Source of the DNA: Roridomyces roridus
Lineage: Eukaryota; Basidiomycota; Agaricomycetes; Agaricales; Mycenaceae
DNA: 64,000 nucleotides
Direction: 5' to 3'
NCBI GenBank assembly: GCA_029378245.1
Contig: JARKIF010000082.1
Span: forward strand, 1 to 64,000
Each line of letters begins with the position of its first letter. Position 1 is the stretch's first letter. Shown one piece after another: positions 20,008-29,783 of this stretch. Made by a program: the position numbers and the translations under genes. The notes beneath the pieces are model-generated. The model was not told the DNA's origin, made no database searches, and saw only the letters and a program-made list of their open reading frames with translations.

Positions 20008-22389
20008 TCAGCCGCCTGCGCCGCCCGACTTACGCCTCGTTCCCGGACTCAACACGGGCGTCGCCAAACGCTCCTCCTTCACAAAGAACCTAGGAGCCAC
20101 AGGAAGAGGCGTTCGAAGAACACCGTGGCAACCCTCCACCGCAGCCGCGGTAAACCGCCACTCGTCGCTGGTGTTAGCCTCGTGATGATCCATCATCGAG
20201 CAGACGCGCTGTTCCTGTATGCGGATGGCAGCAGGCGTCACGGGAAGGGCGAGGAGACGTGGAGAGGTTGGACGCAAGAGGGCAGTTTCCTTGCCTTTGC
20301 CTTTGTCTTTGTCTTTGCCTTTGACATCCGTACCACCAACAGACCCTTGCTCAGGCGTCTGAACTCGCTGAGAAGTGGAGGCCGAGTTGGGGGAAGACGG
20401 TGTGAAGGATAACGATGGAGCAGAGACATCGGACGGCGTCTCCGGAAGGTGCACGAGGCGCGGCGAGGTAGGTGGCGAAAATACAACTTCCTTGCATTTC
20501 ACAGTTGGCGTGGTCGGCGCTACCCGACGTCCATCGGAGCCAGCAGGGACGAGACAAGCGGGCGTGCGCAGGACGTCGCGGCAAGAGTCCACCGCATCGT
20601 GGGTGAAACCCCACTCGCAGGTCCGGTCAAGACCGAACACGAACATCTGCTCGCTTTTGCGACGTTCTTGGCCTCGCTCAAAAGCCGGAGTCTGAGGCAG
20701 AGGAGGAAGGGGAGGAGACATGCCGTCCCTGTTGTTCTCGCCAGCACCCAACACGCTCGCCTCATCCTCAGTCTCCCCTCCAAACCCTGTCTCCTGCTGC
20801 GGTTCAGGCGATTGAAGATGACGCGACGAAGGCGTATCCTCAGAGAGAGAGAAGGACGTGTTGATGCTGTCCGAGGAAGTGGAAACCGGAGCGAAGAACG
20901 CTTCGGCTTTTCGCTTCTCCACCGTGTCCTCCGTCTCCAGTGATTCCACCGCGAAAGGATCCTCGGAGCCCATGGCGACGGACTCTCCCGTCGAGACATC
21001 GAACGGCGCACCAAAAAGATCCGACGACTGACCCTTGACTCGTACCGACACCTGCGAAGAGCTGGGCTCAGCTGGACCGGAATCGGGGTCTTCGATGGAG
21101 GCCATGCCAGAGACGATCTGACCAGGCTCTTGACGAGGACTGGAGCTCGGACAATCGAAGGTCAGGTCCGATGCCGAACCGACATGGGGGAGTCGTCGAG
21201 AGGTGAGGGGAGAAGCCGGGAAGAAAAGGAGCTGTGGAAGGTCTGTGGAGCTGGATGACTCGTAACCGTCTTTCTCGACATGCGAGTCCGAGCCCACCCG
21301 CCTGGAACCGGGCGACGTGGAGGAATGGAGTTCGCCTGCTTCCTCGACCTGAGCGCACACCGGCGGCTGCATGTTGCCACCTCCAGATGACGAGGCCTCC
21401 GCTTGACCATGATCCATGTCCTTAGATACCGAAGGCGTAAGTGGAATATTCTCCGCCGCGAGGGGTATCTTGGGGACCTGGGCATAAGAGTCATGGACGC
21501 AGGATTCCAGGTTGATATCCCGCGGAGCCAAAACTTGGCGGTGAGCAACGGGTGAATCCGCGTGGTGGGGTTCTGCCTGCGGTGCATGGTCAACAGCCAT
21601 CGGGGGGAGTTCGTCGACGGGCGAGGCGGGAGGCTCCAGATGCTCGTCATCAACTTGAGCTTGGACTGCGCGTTCGTGGACGGGAGCTGGTGCGGGTTGA
21701 GCAGCAGGAACGTCGTCGTCGACCCGAGCCGGTTCATCCTGCGGCTGAATTGGAGTCTGAGGATTCTGGCGCTTGCGCGTCATGGCAAGGACGAGCACCA
21801 TTCGAGCCGGGTGATTGATAGGGGCGTTCTCGTGGCCATTGTCAACGTCAGGCTGAGCCCCCGCGGGAAGGGGAGCAGGAGGGGGTAATATGGGGAGCGC
21901 TGGCTCATCAGGGTCGGGGACTGGCAGCGGCCGCGAAATGATAGGGTGGGTGAGAGAGGCGATATATGAATAAATAAACGGGAGTGCAGCCACCGCCGCA
22001 GCTAGACTCTTGCACCACGATGGCGTGAGTGCAAACCGTCCGAAGCAGACAGCTGCGAGTTGCCATCCAGCAACAAAAAGGCTCGCCAGAACATCCAGGA
22101 CAACCATAATAAGGCTAGGCTCCCGATAGACAACTCCTTCGCGGTGCCGCTGTCGAACGCGGGCCATCAGTCGCTCTTCCTCAGAAGGAAGCAGCGACGC
22201 GAAGAAACACAAGATAATAAAGAGTAGGGGCCATATAAGCGCATGGCGAGAGAAGAGAAGGGCGCTGTGTAGATGATGAGGGATAATTTGGGGAAGAAGA
22301 GCTGAGCGGGACGTACCTGAACTTGACTGCCATGGAGGAAGAGAGAGAAGACGAAAGTGTTTGTTTGTGACGTCACGCGCACTTTCCAT
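20008..22389 (-). CDS. Proline/serine-rich membrane protein, unknown
   Basis: One long reading frame of 793 residues. Three hydrophobic segments lie in the first 170 residues: LIWPLLFIILCFFASLL, IMVVLDVLASLFVAGWQLAAVCF and LAAAVAALPFIYSYIASL. The remaining 600 residues are disordered, rich in Pro, Ser, Glu and Asp, with a Lys/Asp run (DVKGKDKDKGKGKE). Two blocks near the C-terminus repeat a pattern: WGFTHDAVDSCRDVLRTP and WRFTAAAVEGCHGVLRTP, each after a PTSPRL-type motif, so the tail contains an internal duplication. A GTAAGT near 20029 could splice to a last exon ending EGYARYPALNR, replacing the read-through end. GTACGT near 22315 could also mark an early intron. No family recognised. Confidence 0.65.
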   Translation of the reverse strand: MESARDVTNKHFRLLSLPPWQSSSGTSRSALLPQIIPHHLHSALLFSRHALIWPLLFIILCFFASLLPSEEERLMARVRQRHREGVVYREPSLIMVVLDVLASLFVAGWQLAAVCFGRFALTPSWCKSLAAAVAALPFIYSYIASLTHPIISRPLPVPDPDEPALPILPPPAPLPAGAQPDVDNGHENAPINHPARMVLVLAMTRKRQNPQTPIQPQDEPARVDDDVPAAQPAPAPVHERAVQAQVDDEHLEPPASPVDELPPMAVDHAPQAEPHHADSPVAHRQVLAPRDINLESCVHDSYAQVPKIPLAAENIPLTPSVSKDMDHGQAEASSSGGGNMQPPVCAQVEEAGELHSSTSPGSRRVGSDSHVEKDGYESSSSTDLPQLLFFPASPLTSRRLPHVGSASDLTFDCPSSSPRQEPGQIVSGMASIEDPDSGPAEPSSSQVSVRVKGQSSDLFGAPFDVSTGESVAMGSEDPFAVESLETEDTVEKRKAEAFFAPVSTSSDSINTSFSLSEDTPSSRHLQSPEPQQETGFGGETEDEASVLGAGENNRDGMSPPLPPLPQTPAFERGQERRKSEQMFVFGLDRTCEWGFTHDAVDSCRDVLRTPACLVPAGSDGRRVAPTTPTVKCKEVVFSPPTSPRLVHLPETPSDVSAPSLSFTPSSPNSASTSQRVQTPEQGSVGGTDVKGKDKDKGKGKETALLRPTSPRLLALPVTPAAIRIQEQRVCSMMDHHEANTSDEWRFTAAAVEGCHGVLRTPLPVAPRFFVKEERLATPVLSPGTRRKSGGAGG

Positions 22390-22435
22390 TTTGGCTCTTT
22401 CTCCTTTTCACTGTCAGACTTCTGAAGTGATTCAT

Positions 22436-24540
22436 TTCGGTGGCTGACACCCAATTATACATCTTGTCCTCTACCACAAAATGCCCTCCTTCGTATTCCC
22501 AGTCTCCTCTATCCCCCGCAGCTTCGGTGGCCTTTTGTTCGGTGTTCTCAAGATCTTCAACGTCGACAATCAGCCAGTGCTCGTCGTTCCCGAGTACAGC
22601 ACGCCACTGCCCACCAAGACCACTCCAATTTATCTACCACCGACGAGATGCATCCCAGGCCCTTCCAGCAGCCCCAGCGAGTTCCCCGACACTGCGCTCC
22701 TCGGGCTTATCGCCACGATCATCATCGGTCTCGTTTGCATCGTTTGCACAATGTTTGACGCCTCTCCTCCCGAAACACGCCCTCCACCTCCACCTCCTCC
22801 TCCACCCAAACCCAAGAAATTGAGGCAAACATCAACCTCATCCAACAGAGATCCATGGTCGCGTGTCATATGGGTGTATCTCGCCATAATCGTCTTTGGA
22901 ACTCCCATTGCACATCACCTCTACTTCGACAAACCGCGACTCATCGGCGACCTGGGCACACGAATTATGCTCATGGCAGAGAAGTCTTTCCTCAAAGCGT
23001 GGGATAGCATCGAGCGTCTCTTCAATTCGAATATCATTCCGCATTGGCGACAATACTGCAAGATTGGGTTTCTCGCCTTCAGCGGCCATTCGATGGGTCT
23101 CCTCGCCTTCTTCACCTACCGTCGCTTGTATACACCAACGGTGATCATGCTTCAAGAGCGCAGGTATTACATAGCTACCGGCTTGTTCCTGCCATCCGCT
23201 GGCGTCGTTCTTGGTTCTACTTCCAAGCTCAGATGGATTCTCTGGAGTATCTACCATTATAACGATGTCCTCCCGAGTGCGTCCACCATACATCACGCCA
23301 TACTTCGGCTCCCTTTCCAATTATCGTCTCCGTTGGGTGCAAAGGATTGTGTTGATGCTTGGGTCAGTTGCCTCCTTCCTTTTTGAATTCAGCAGTGTCT
23401 AATGAGTTACAGATGATCCTAAACCCTTTCGTCGTCCACGTCGTGCTCCTCAGTCTTCTGACTGCGATCCTGGCTTTCCGTTCCGTTCCCTGGGCCGTCA
23501 GAACCGCGTACCATCTTCGTGCGGGACTACCCAAAATCATTCTAATCCTTGGGATCTATACGTCTTACATTGGTGCATTATTTCCCCTCTGGTTTAGCCT
23601 CTTCGAGTACTGCGAATGGCCCGCTGAAATTCGCACTCTCTGCTGGGGATCCGTCATAGACGCAGAGGCGCGGGAGAGGGTCCTAAGTGAGATCAAAATT
23701 ATATGGGACCGAAACCGGCGCTGGAAGATCGGACGGATGGAAGAGTTCCACAGGCACGGTTGGGAGCTTCGTCATGAGGTATGGGAAGCACTCGGGACAT
23801 GGGGGTCGTTGCATATTGTACAGAAAGTGGTGAGTCTCTATTCTCATTCTCTGAAATCTTTTCTGAACATCATTCAGCTCATTCTCGCGCCTATCGCTCT
23901 CTTGTATGGCCACTACTACGTCGTAAGTCTTATCCTTCCGATATCCGTTCCTCACTCATCAACTTCCAGATTCCCGCCATACGTAAGCAATGGTACGGCT
24001 GGCGCTTCCGGCGTCGACATCTATGGTGCGTCGGGTTGATCCTTCTTGAGCTTGATTCTCATGAGCTTTCGTCCCATGCAGAAACATATGCCGTTCTTCT
24101 CTCAGCATTATTCTTTTCCACAATCGTGGGTCGACGAATGTCTTTCCTCTGCCACATTCTCACCTTGCGCTTCTCCAGATCTTCTTCGTCTTTTCACAAG
24201 AATACTCGGTTGAGAATCGGTTAGCGGCAGTAGCAGGACGGCCAGTAGAAGTGCTCAACGCAACGACAAAGCTCAAGACATCACGAGAGAGGAGCATTCA
24301 AGGAGGGACGTGGCTGCCGTGAAGAAGATTGTCGGGGACGCCCAACTATTTTCGCCACCAGCAAGCCTTTTACCTCCAAGATATCCTAAAACGGTGTTTC
24401 TTGTTCTTTGACGTGTAGGTTTGCGTTTACTGAGTTTTGAATGCGTTTTACTGACCTGTTTTCTGGCAGTGCGAGCCGCGCTTGGGTCGTCCAGTTCCGT
24501 TCGCCTTCCGACCGCCGAGTAAATATACCCGCAGCTACTT
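22436..24540 (+). repeat. Inverted segmental duplication, copy 1
   Basis: The gene at 22481-24322 and its flanks match, in reverse orientation, the segment at about 33180-35220 plus 35766-35790. Similarity starts upstream of the ATG (GGTGGCTGACAC, CAATT, CTTGT) and runs beyond the stop (GGGGACGCCCAACTATTTTCGCCACCAGCAAGCC; here given only by position 24336-24368, and GCCGCGCTTGGGTCGT near 24477). The two copies lie about 10 kb apart and flank three unrelated genes. Confidence 0.85.
22481..24322 (+). CDS. Multi-pass membrane protein, paralogue 1
   Basis: Starts MPSFVFPVSSIPRSFGGLL. Exon 1 runs to about 23363 and is followed by introns near 23364-23412, 23830-23877 and 23922-23970. Visible features: a helix at residues 65-85 (LLGLIATIIIGLVCIVCTMF), a proline-rich linker (eleven Pro in a row-like tract ending PKPKKL), a helix VIWVYLAIIVFGTPIAHHLY, an amphipathic helix with LGTRIMLMAEKSFLKAWDSI, KIGFLAFSGHSMGLLAFFTY, and in exon 2 VVHVVLLSLLTAILAFRSVP, then IILILGIYTSYIGALFPLWF. 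The C-terminal part reads SVENRLAAVAGRPVEVLNAT. Compared with paralogue 2, a deletion of about 20 bp near 24300 shifts frame and brings an early stop; the shared downstream peptide GDAQLFSPPASLLPP survives out of frame, so this copy is probably truncated. Function unknown. Confidence 0.65.
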
Positions 24541-24884
24541 GCTTACACCAAGGATTCTTCTATCTACTGTTGTATTTTCCTACTATCTCAATATCATCTC
24601 TCTCTGCGAATTCGCGTCAACAGTCAACTTGATGCAATCCATACGAACTTCGGAGATGGGCCGTTGACCGACCTCGGCACTTCTCAGGATGGCACCCGCG
24701 TTCTCAGATTCCTCAGACCTGTATTCCATTTCTTGAATCCACCGATACAGATTCATACCCGTTCGCGTTGGACTGGGAGTCGAATGAATCCGAACATTAT
24801 GTAACGTCGTGGTTGCTAAGCAACCTTTGTTGAGCCACGTTTGGAAGGCTGCCTTTTACGTCCCGCCGATCTCTCATTCAAGCC

Positions 24885-26814
24885 ATGGTGGAATCTCCCA
24901 GTGCTACCCAGATGCGGTACATAAAAGACCAGATACACGACTACAGTGCGCTGCCTCGTCCCCTCGTCTCAATCCACGTTAACACGTCAAGCAGTGCCGT
25001 TTTCGCCGCGACTGTGTCAATTTATCGACACGTATGTTCCAGTCGCGTCTCCATCGCGTTCAAATCTCTAAAGTAACGTCCAGACAAGTCTTCCAGCGGC
25101 TCAGATACGTCAAACAGCTGGGCACTTCGTTTTACGTCTGGCCTGGGGCGACGCATAATCGATTTGAGCATTGCTTGGGTGCATCTTGACTAGCTGTCCA
25201 CCTAGACGCGTGTTCATCCTCTTTGAAGGCGTGGCACACCTAGCGCGCAAGATGGCGAAACGAATAAGCAAGAAACAGCCTGATCTTGGTATCACCGACA
25301 GGGATATTGACTGCATTCAAATTGCGGGCTTGTGCCACGATCTTGGGCACGGGCCCTGGAGCCACGTTTGGGATGGTCTCTTTATACCATCGGTCGCGTA
25401 CGTCTCACTCATTCTTCTCTTGAACTCTGTCTAATCCCCGTATGTGTAGTCCCGGCAAGGAATGGAAGCATGAAGATGCCTCCAAAATGATGTTCGAACA
25501 TCTACTGGAGACTGCCAACATTCATCTTCCGGGAAACGACATCGCGTTTATCCTGGCTTTAATCGACGGGGAACCCATGTATGTACGCCGTTCATTTCAT
25601 AGTCGTTGAGACTAACTGGGCAGCAGCGAGGGCGAGAAGCCGTTCCTCTTTGAAATCGTCGCCAACAAACGCAACGGGCTCGACGTTGACAAGTACGTTT
25701 TCGGGACCCAGGTATCATTTGTACTCAACGATCGTAGGTTCGACTACATTGCTCGCGACACGTATATGATCGGCGAACCGACCACGCTCTCGTTGGGCAG
25801 ACTCATCAAGAGCGCCCGGGTTATCAAGGACCAGATCTGCTATAACATGAAAGACGTGAACCAGCTTTACGAGATTTGTGCAACGCGGTTCCGACTGCAC
25901 AAAATGATCTACAACCACAAGACTGGTATTTTCGCGTCCCTGTTGCACTTCAATCCGTTGACCTTTCGTAGCGAAAGCGATCGAGTACATGATCGTGGAC
26001 GCCCTCAAACTGGCCGAGCCCATCTTGAAGATCGCAGACCGAATCGACGACCCCAAGAAATTCCTGCATCTCACGGACAACATCAAGCCTCGGATCGAAG
26101 AGAGCGAGGACGAGAACCTCGCCGCATCGCAAGCCATCTTCGCCCGCATTGCCATGCGCGACCTGTACAGGTTCGTTGACCAACGCGTTGTCGAGTGGGA
26201 GCGCCGGGACTTGTTCAAAAGTCGGATCACGAGCGGGAATATTGTCGCTGAGGCGCGCCGGAAAGCTGTGGAGGAGGCGTCTGAGATGGATCTCAGCGAT
26301 TTGACGGCCGACTCGGTTATCGTGGACCACTCGACGATGCATTATGGGATGCGGGAACGCAACCCGTTGGACTCGGTCATGTTTTATTCGAAGCGGCACT
26401 TTGACAGTGAGTCTGTGTCTTTTTCATTTACTTGGAAGGTAGCTCAATCCAGCAGCCTGCGCGCCGGCTCAAGAAGGCGACTACTCCATGCTGATGCCGG
26501 AGAAGTTTGCCGAGGTGAACTTGACCGTGTTCACGAAACACCCACAGTATGTTCCTCTCCTTACTCCTTCCTTCGAATATGCTCATTTGATTTCAAGATA
26601 CGTCGGACTGGTCCAAGCGGGATATCGCGAGGTGCTCAAATCGATCCTACGAGATGAGACGCCGACGACGCCGACTCGGACGCGAGGAAACAAGAGGCCC
26701 GCGAGTGCTCTTATTGCTGAGAACACGTTCACGACGGTCCCAATCAACTTCCACGGGTCGCCTAGATTTGAGAGTGGCGATGGAGAACGGCAGGCGAAGC
26801 GCGCGCGGTCTTAG
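24885..26814 (+). CDS. SAMHD1-like HD-domain dNTP triphosphohydrolase
   Basis: HD-superfamily phosphohydrolase related to animal SAMHD1, which hydrolyses dNTPs to nucleosides and triphosphate and so tunes the dNTP pool. Seen in order: YIKDQIHDY, then PRLCQFIDT after an intron, [20 protein letters not shown], the metal ligands [21 protein letters not shown] (HD motif), the later Asp in [13 protein letters not shown], and [18 protein letters not shown] long helical C-terminal part follows, ending in a basic tail (QAKRARS, possible nuclear signal). No SAM domain is visible at the N-terminus, unlike the human protein. About eight short introns. All four catalytic metal ligands are present, so it should be active. 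It lies between the two inverted paralogues. Confidence 0.88.
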
Positions 26815-27784
26815 AGGATATGGAATAGAAGTTAGATTGAGATTGGACCAGCTAGACGCATTCACATTCAGTGTATAGATTTTACAACTTTGTAGCCGTA
26901 CATAACTTTGCGCAGTGCTCGTATCGCAAAATTCGGTGGTATTCGAGTCCACAGGTGTTGGTGCGCGTGGTTCACTTTCTATTTCGAGGGTTTTACACAA
27001 AAGCAAGGCAAGTTCCCTAGTCCACGACCATCAAGAATAATCGAAGCGGCTGATATATCATTTTTTTTATCTTCAGGGTCCTGTGTCGGCACTGGAGCCA
27101 AGACTTTCATTGGCCAGTGTGAACGATGGGAAAACGGAAGGTAGGCTGACTACTACGGCGTCAAAAGATTTTTTCAACCAGTCCCTTGGATTACAAAGTT
27201 CCAACTCGGGGAGGTGGCCGACTCGGACCGTGGCCCGCAAAACTCGTGGTGGCGTCGCATGGAAGCAGCATCAATTGAATAGGGGCTTTCCCATGGTTCA
27301 ACTTCGACTCAGGACCCGGACCGTGTCCTACTTATCGAGGCAATTGCCGAAAGGGGACCCGAGAGTCATGATGCCGCAGCCCTGACTCATCTCTGCGCAG
27401 TGCGGGGCCGCCTTGCTTTCAGCGTGCATGCACGGCGTTTTGGGCTCAAGGATTCAACGTTTATGGTCCAACGATACCCCGTACCCTTCCTCTTTTGCTT
27501 CAACTACTTGGCCAGAGATCAAACAGGAGTCGGTGCTGGAACGGACTCGTCCCACGCCAGTGACCTGGCAATTCAAAAACGCTATCAAAAAGGTTGTTCG
27601 ACCTGGAATTAGTTCGAATTCTTATTGCAGAATGTTCCATCAACTGGCTGCCGGCAATTTCTTTGTATCCAGTGAGTTATAAACCAACGCGGAGAGAAAC
27701 GGCGGTGTGTTCAAGTTGTCTTCCCACTTCTCTGCACACACACCTAACCCACACGCTCGCTCGCACCCTCACACTCAACACAAC
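26815..27784. other. Intergenic, no gene seen
   Basis: About 970 bp between two plus-strand genes. Short open frames are present, but none shows codon bias, splice logic or a recognisable domain. The last 100 bp before 27785 is a C/A-rich tract with repeated CACAC, a likely promoter/5' leader for the DUF6534 gene. Confidence 0.4.
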
Positions 27785-29535
27785 ATGGCTATCAATCCTC
27801 TCGCCGGAACGTACGGTGTCTGGCTGGTGTCCCTCTTTGTCGAGACATTGTAAGCTCTTTCTTCGCGGACATGATCCCCATTTGCTGAGTTGTACTTGCA
27901 GCCTTTATGGAATCGGTTTCCTCCAAGTGTGGGCTTACTTTGCCCATCTCCCGACGGACCCACCCTACATCAAAACCACCGTGAGTCTTACACGATTCTG
28001 CCGTTTGTCAGTAGCTCACAAACTGGCAGGTTCTGGGTGTTCTGTATGCGACGTCCGACTCTTTTCTATGTCCCACTAATTCCATACAGATTCCTCGAAA
28101 CCGTCCAAGTCATATTCTTCTTCTACTCGTCCTACGATCGTTTTGTCAACCGCTTCGGGGAGACGCAACTGCAATTGATTTGGTGAGTCTTACGGCGCGT
28201 TATCTTCATGCCATTGACGGCTATCCAGGGCTGACTCGGTATGCGTTCTTCCGGTCGAGGGTTTGAAAACTCATGTCTTCTTCAGCTCCAACTTCTCGCG
28301 GCTGTGGGTCGTCCAGATTTGTCTTCTCAACTCTACTCATCTTCCTCCAGTACCTCGGCGCCTTTGTTGTTCAAATGTAAGCCCAATCAATTCTCGCAGT
28401 GGCATGCAACTCGACTCACATTCAACTAGTTACTTCGCACACAGGATTCACCGCTGTTCGTGTTGACGTTCTCTACATCTCTTGATTAATCTTTGCCCAG
28501 TGACCAAGGGCCGCCCCAAGTTCAGCATCTCTGCTTTCGGTTTATACATCATCGTAAGCATTCGTTCCCCATCTCATTGATTCCTTCTATCGCTTACATT
28601 AACCTCAGTTTGCTTTTGCGTTCGTTTCGATTGTTGCGGGCGTCGTCCAAACGGCCACTTCGTAAGTTTGTTCATTTGCTTCGCAAGTCCCAAGTTCAAT
28701 GATTCAAGGTATCACCTTCGTTCCTACTTGAAGCTTGATCAAACCAAGGTTTGTTGTCAACTCGGTTGGGTCTTTCCATTGTTGTTCAACGACAACCCTC
28801 TTTCAGGCCATCACCACCGTCCAGGCCGCATCTTCCCTCGCCTGCGACGGTCTCATCACCGTGTACCTCTGGATATTCCTCAGTCGTCAGAAGGGAGAGT
28901 TTATGCGGTGCGTCTTACTTTTTGTTTCACAGAGACACCATTGTTCGAGCCTTTGCATTCAGAACCAACTCGCTCATGGACTCACTCATTCACGACGCTA
29001 TCACCCGGGGCCTCTTGACCGCTGTGTCTTCCCTCGCGAACATGGTTCTTTTCCTCGCCATCCCCAATTCGTTTTGGTTCTTCCTTGGGCGAGTTCAACC
29101 TCTTCTCAGTTCTCACGCGACTCCCAAACTCACACGATGTTCAGCCTCGCCCCGAGTAGCAAGCGTGCGTATCCCCTCTTTGTTCTTCCAAAACTGCTCG
29201 AGATGTTCATGTTCTGCAGTATACATGAACAGCATGCTCGCCACGTACGTCCTTCCCTTCCTCGCCTCTACATTGAACGCCGCTCACCTCCCAACAGGCT
29301 CAACGGCCGCCAAAGCCGCCGCGACAAACTGGACTCAACGGACAAGGGCTGGCACACATTCCCCATGGCCACCATCCCCGCTGGCGGCGTCGGCGTCAAT
29401 TCGCATATATCCGGAGTTCACGTTCACGTCCAAGTTGAATCCGACAAGATACACGATCGCCCACTCGAGTTTGACTCCAACTCTGTATGCCATTCTCATT
29501 CGAGCCGCTCGTTGCCCGAGGCAATAGCCGTCTGA
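27785..29535 (+). CDS. DUF6534-type Agaricomycete membrane protein
   Basis: Belongs to a very large family of mushroom proteins with seven predicted membrane helices and a C-terminal DUF6534 region; function unknown, sometimes compared with receptors. Helix 1 begins TYGVWLVSLFVETF, then LYGIGFLQVWAYFAHLPTDP, then FLETVQVIFFFYSSYDRFVN, ADSLQLLAAYLGAFVVQMYF, FAFAFVSIVAGVVQTATS, AITTVQAASSLACDGLITVY and SLANMVLFLAIPNSFWFFLG. YMNSMLATLNGRQ is the family end motif of the last helix. A hydrophilic tail of about 75 residues ends at 29535. At least eleven introns of 45-60 bp break the gene, which explains the many short open frames. The reading of the tail uses the frame that gives LNGRQSRRDKLDSTDKGWHT. 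Confidence 0.82.
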
Positions 29536-29783
29536 TTTGTCACTGAAGGTCAAGGTGGATATGGGAGCCGGCGGGGATTTGAAGGGGCGCGAGTTTTCGG
29601 GTTATGTCTAGTTGGGGATGAAAGGTTGAAAAAAGATCGTGGTTTGCTATTCGATACACCTATGCTATACCTATTTTCGTGGATTTGTTGTGCATTCATT
29701 CTGTACTATGTACTTACTTTGTCTGAAATTGACCTGTCACTCCTTTGAACCATTGAATGCTAGCGTTACAAATGACTGCCTGC

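Noticed and set aside
26815..27784. Several ORFs of 60-100 residues
   Set aside because: No start context, splice logic or codon pattern supports them; treated as intergenic.
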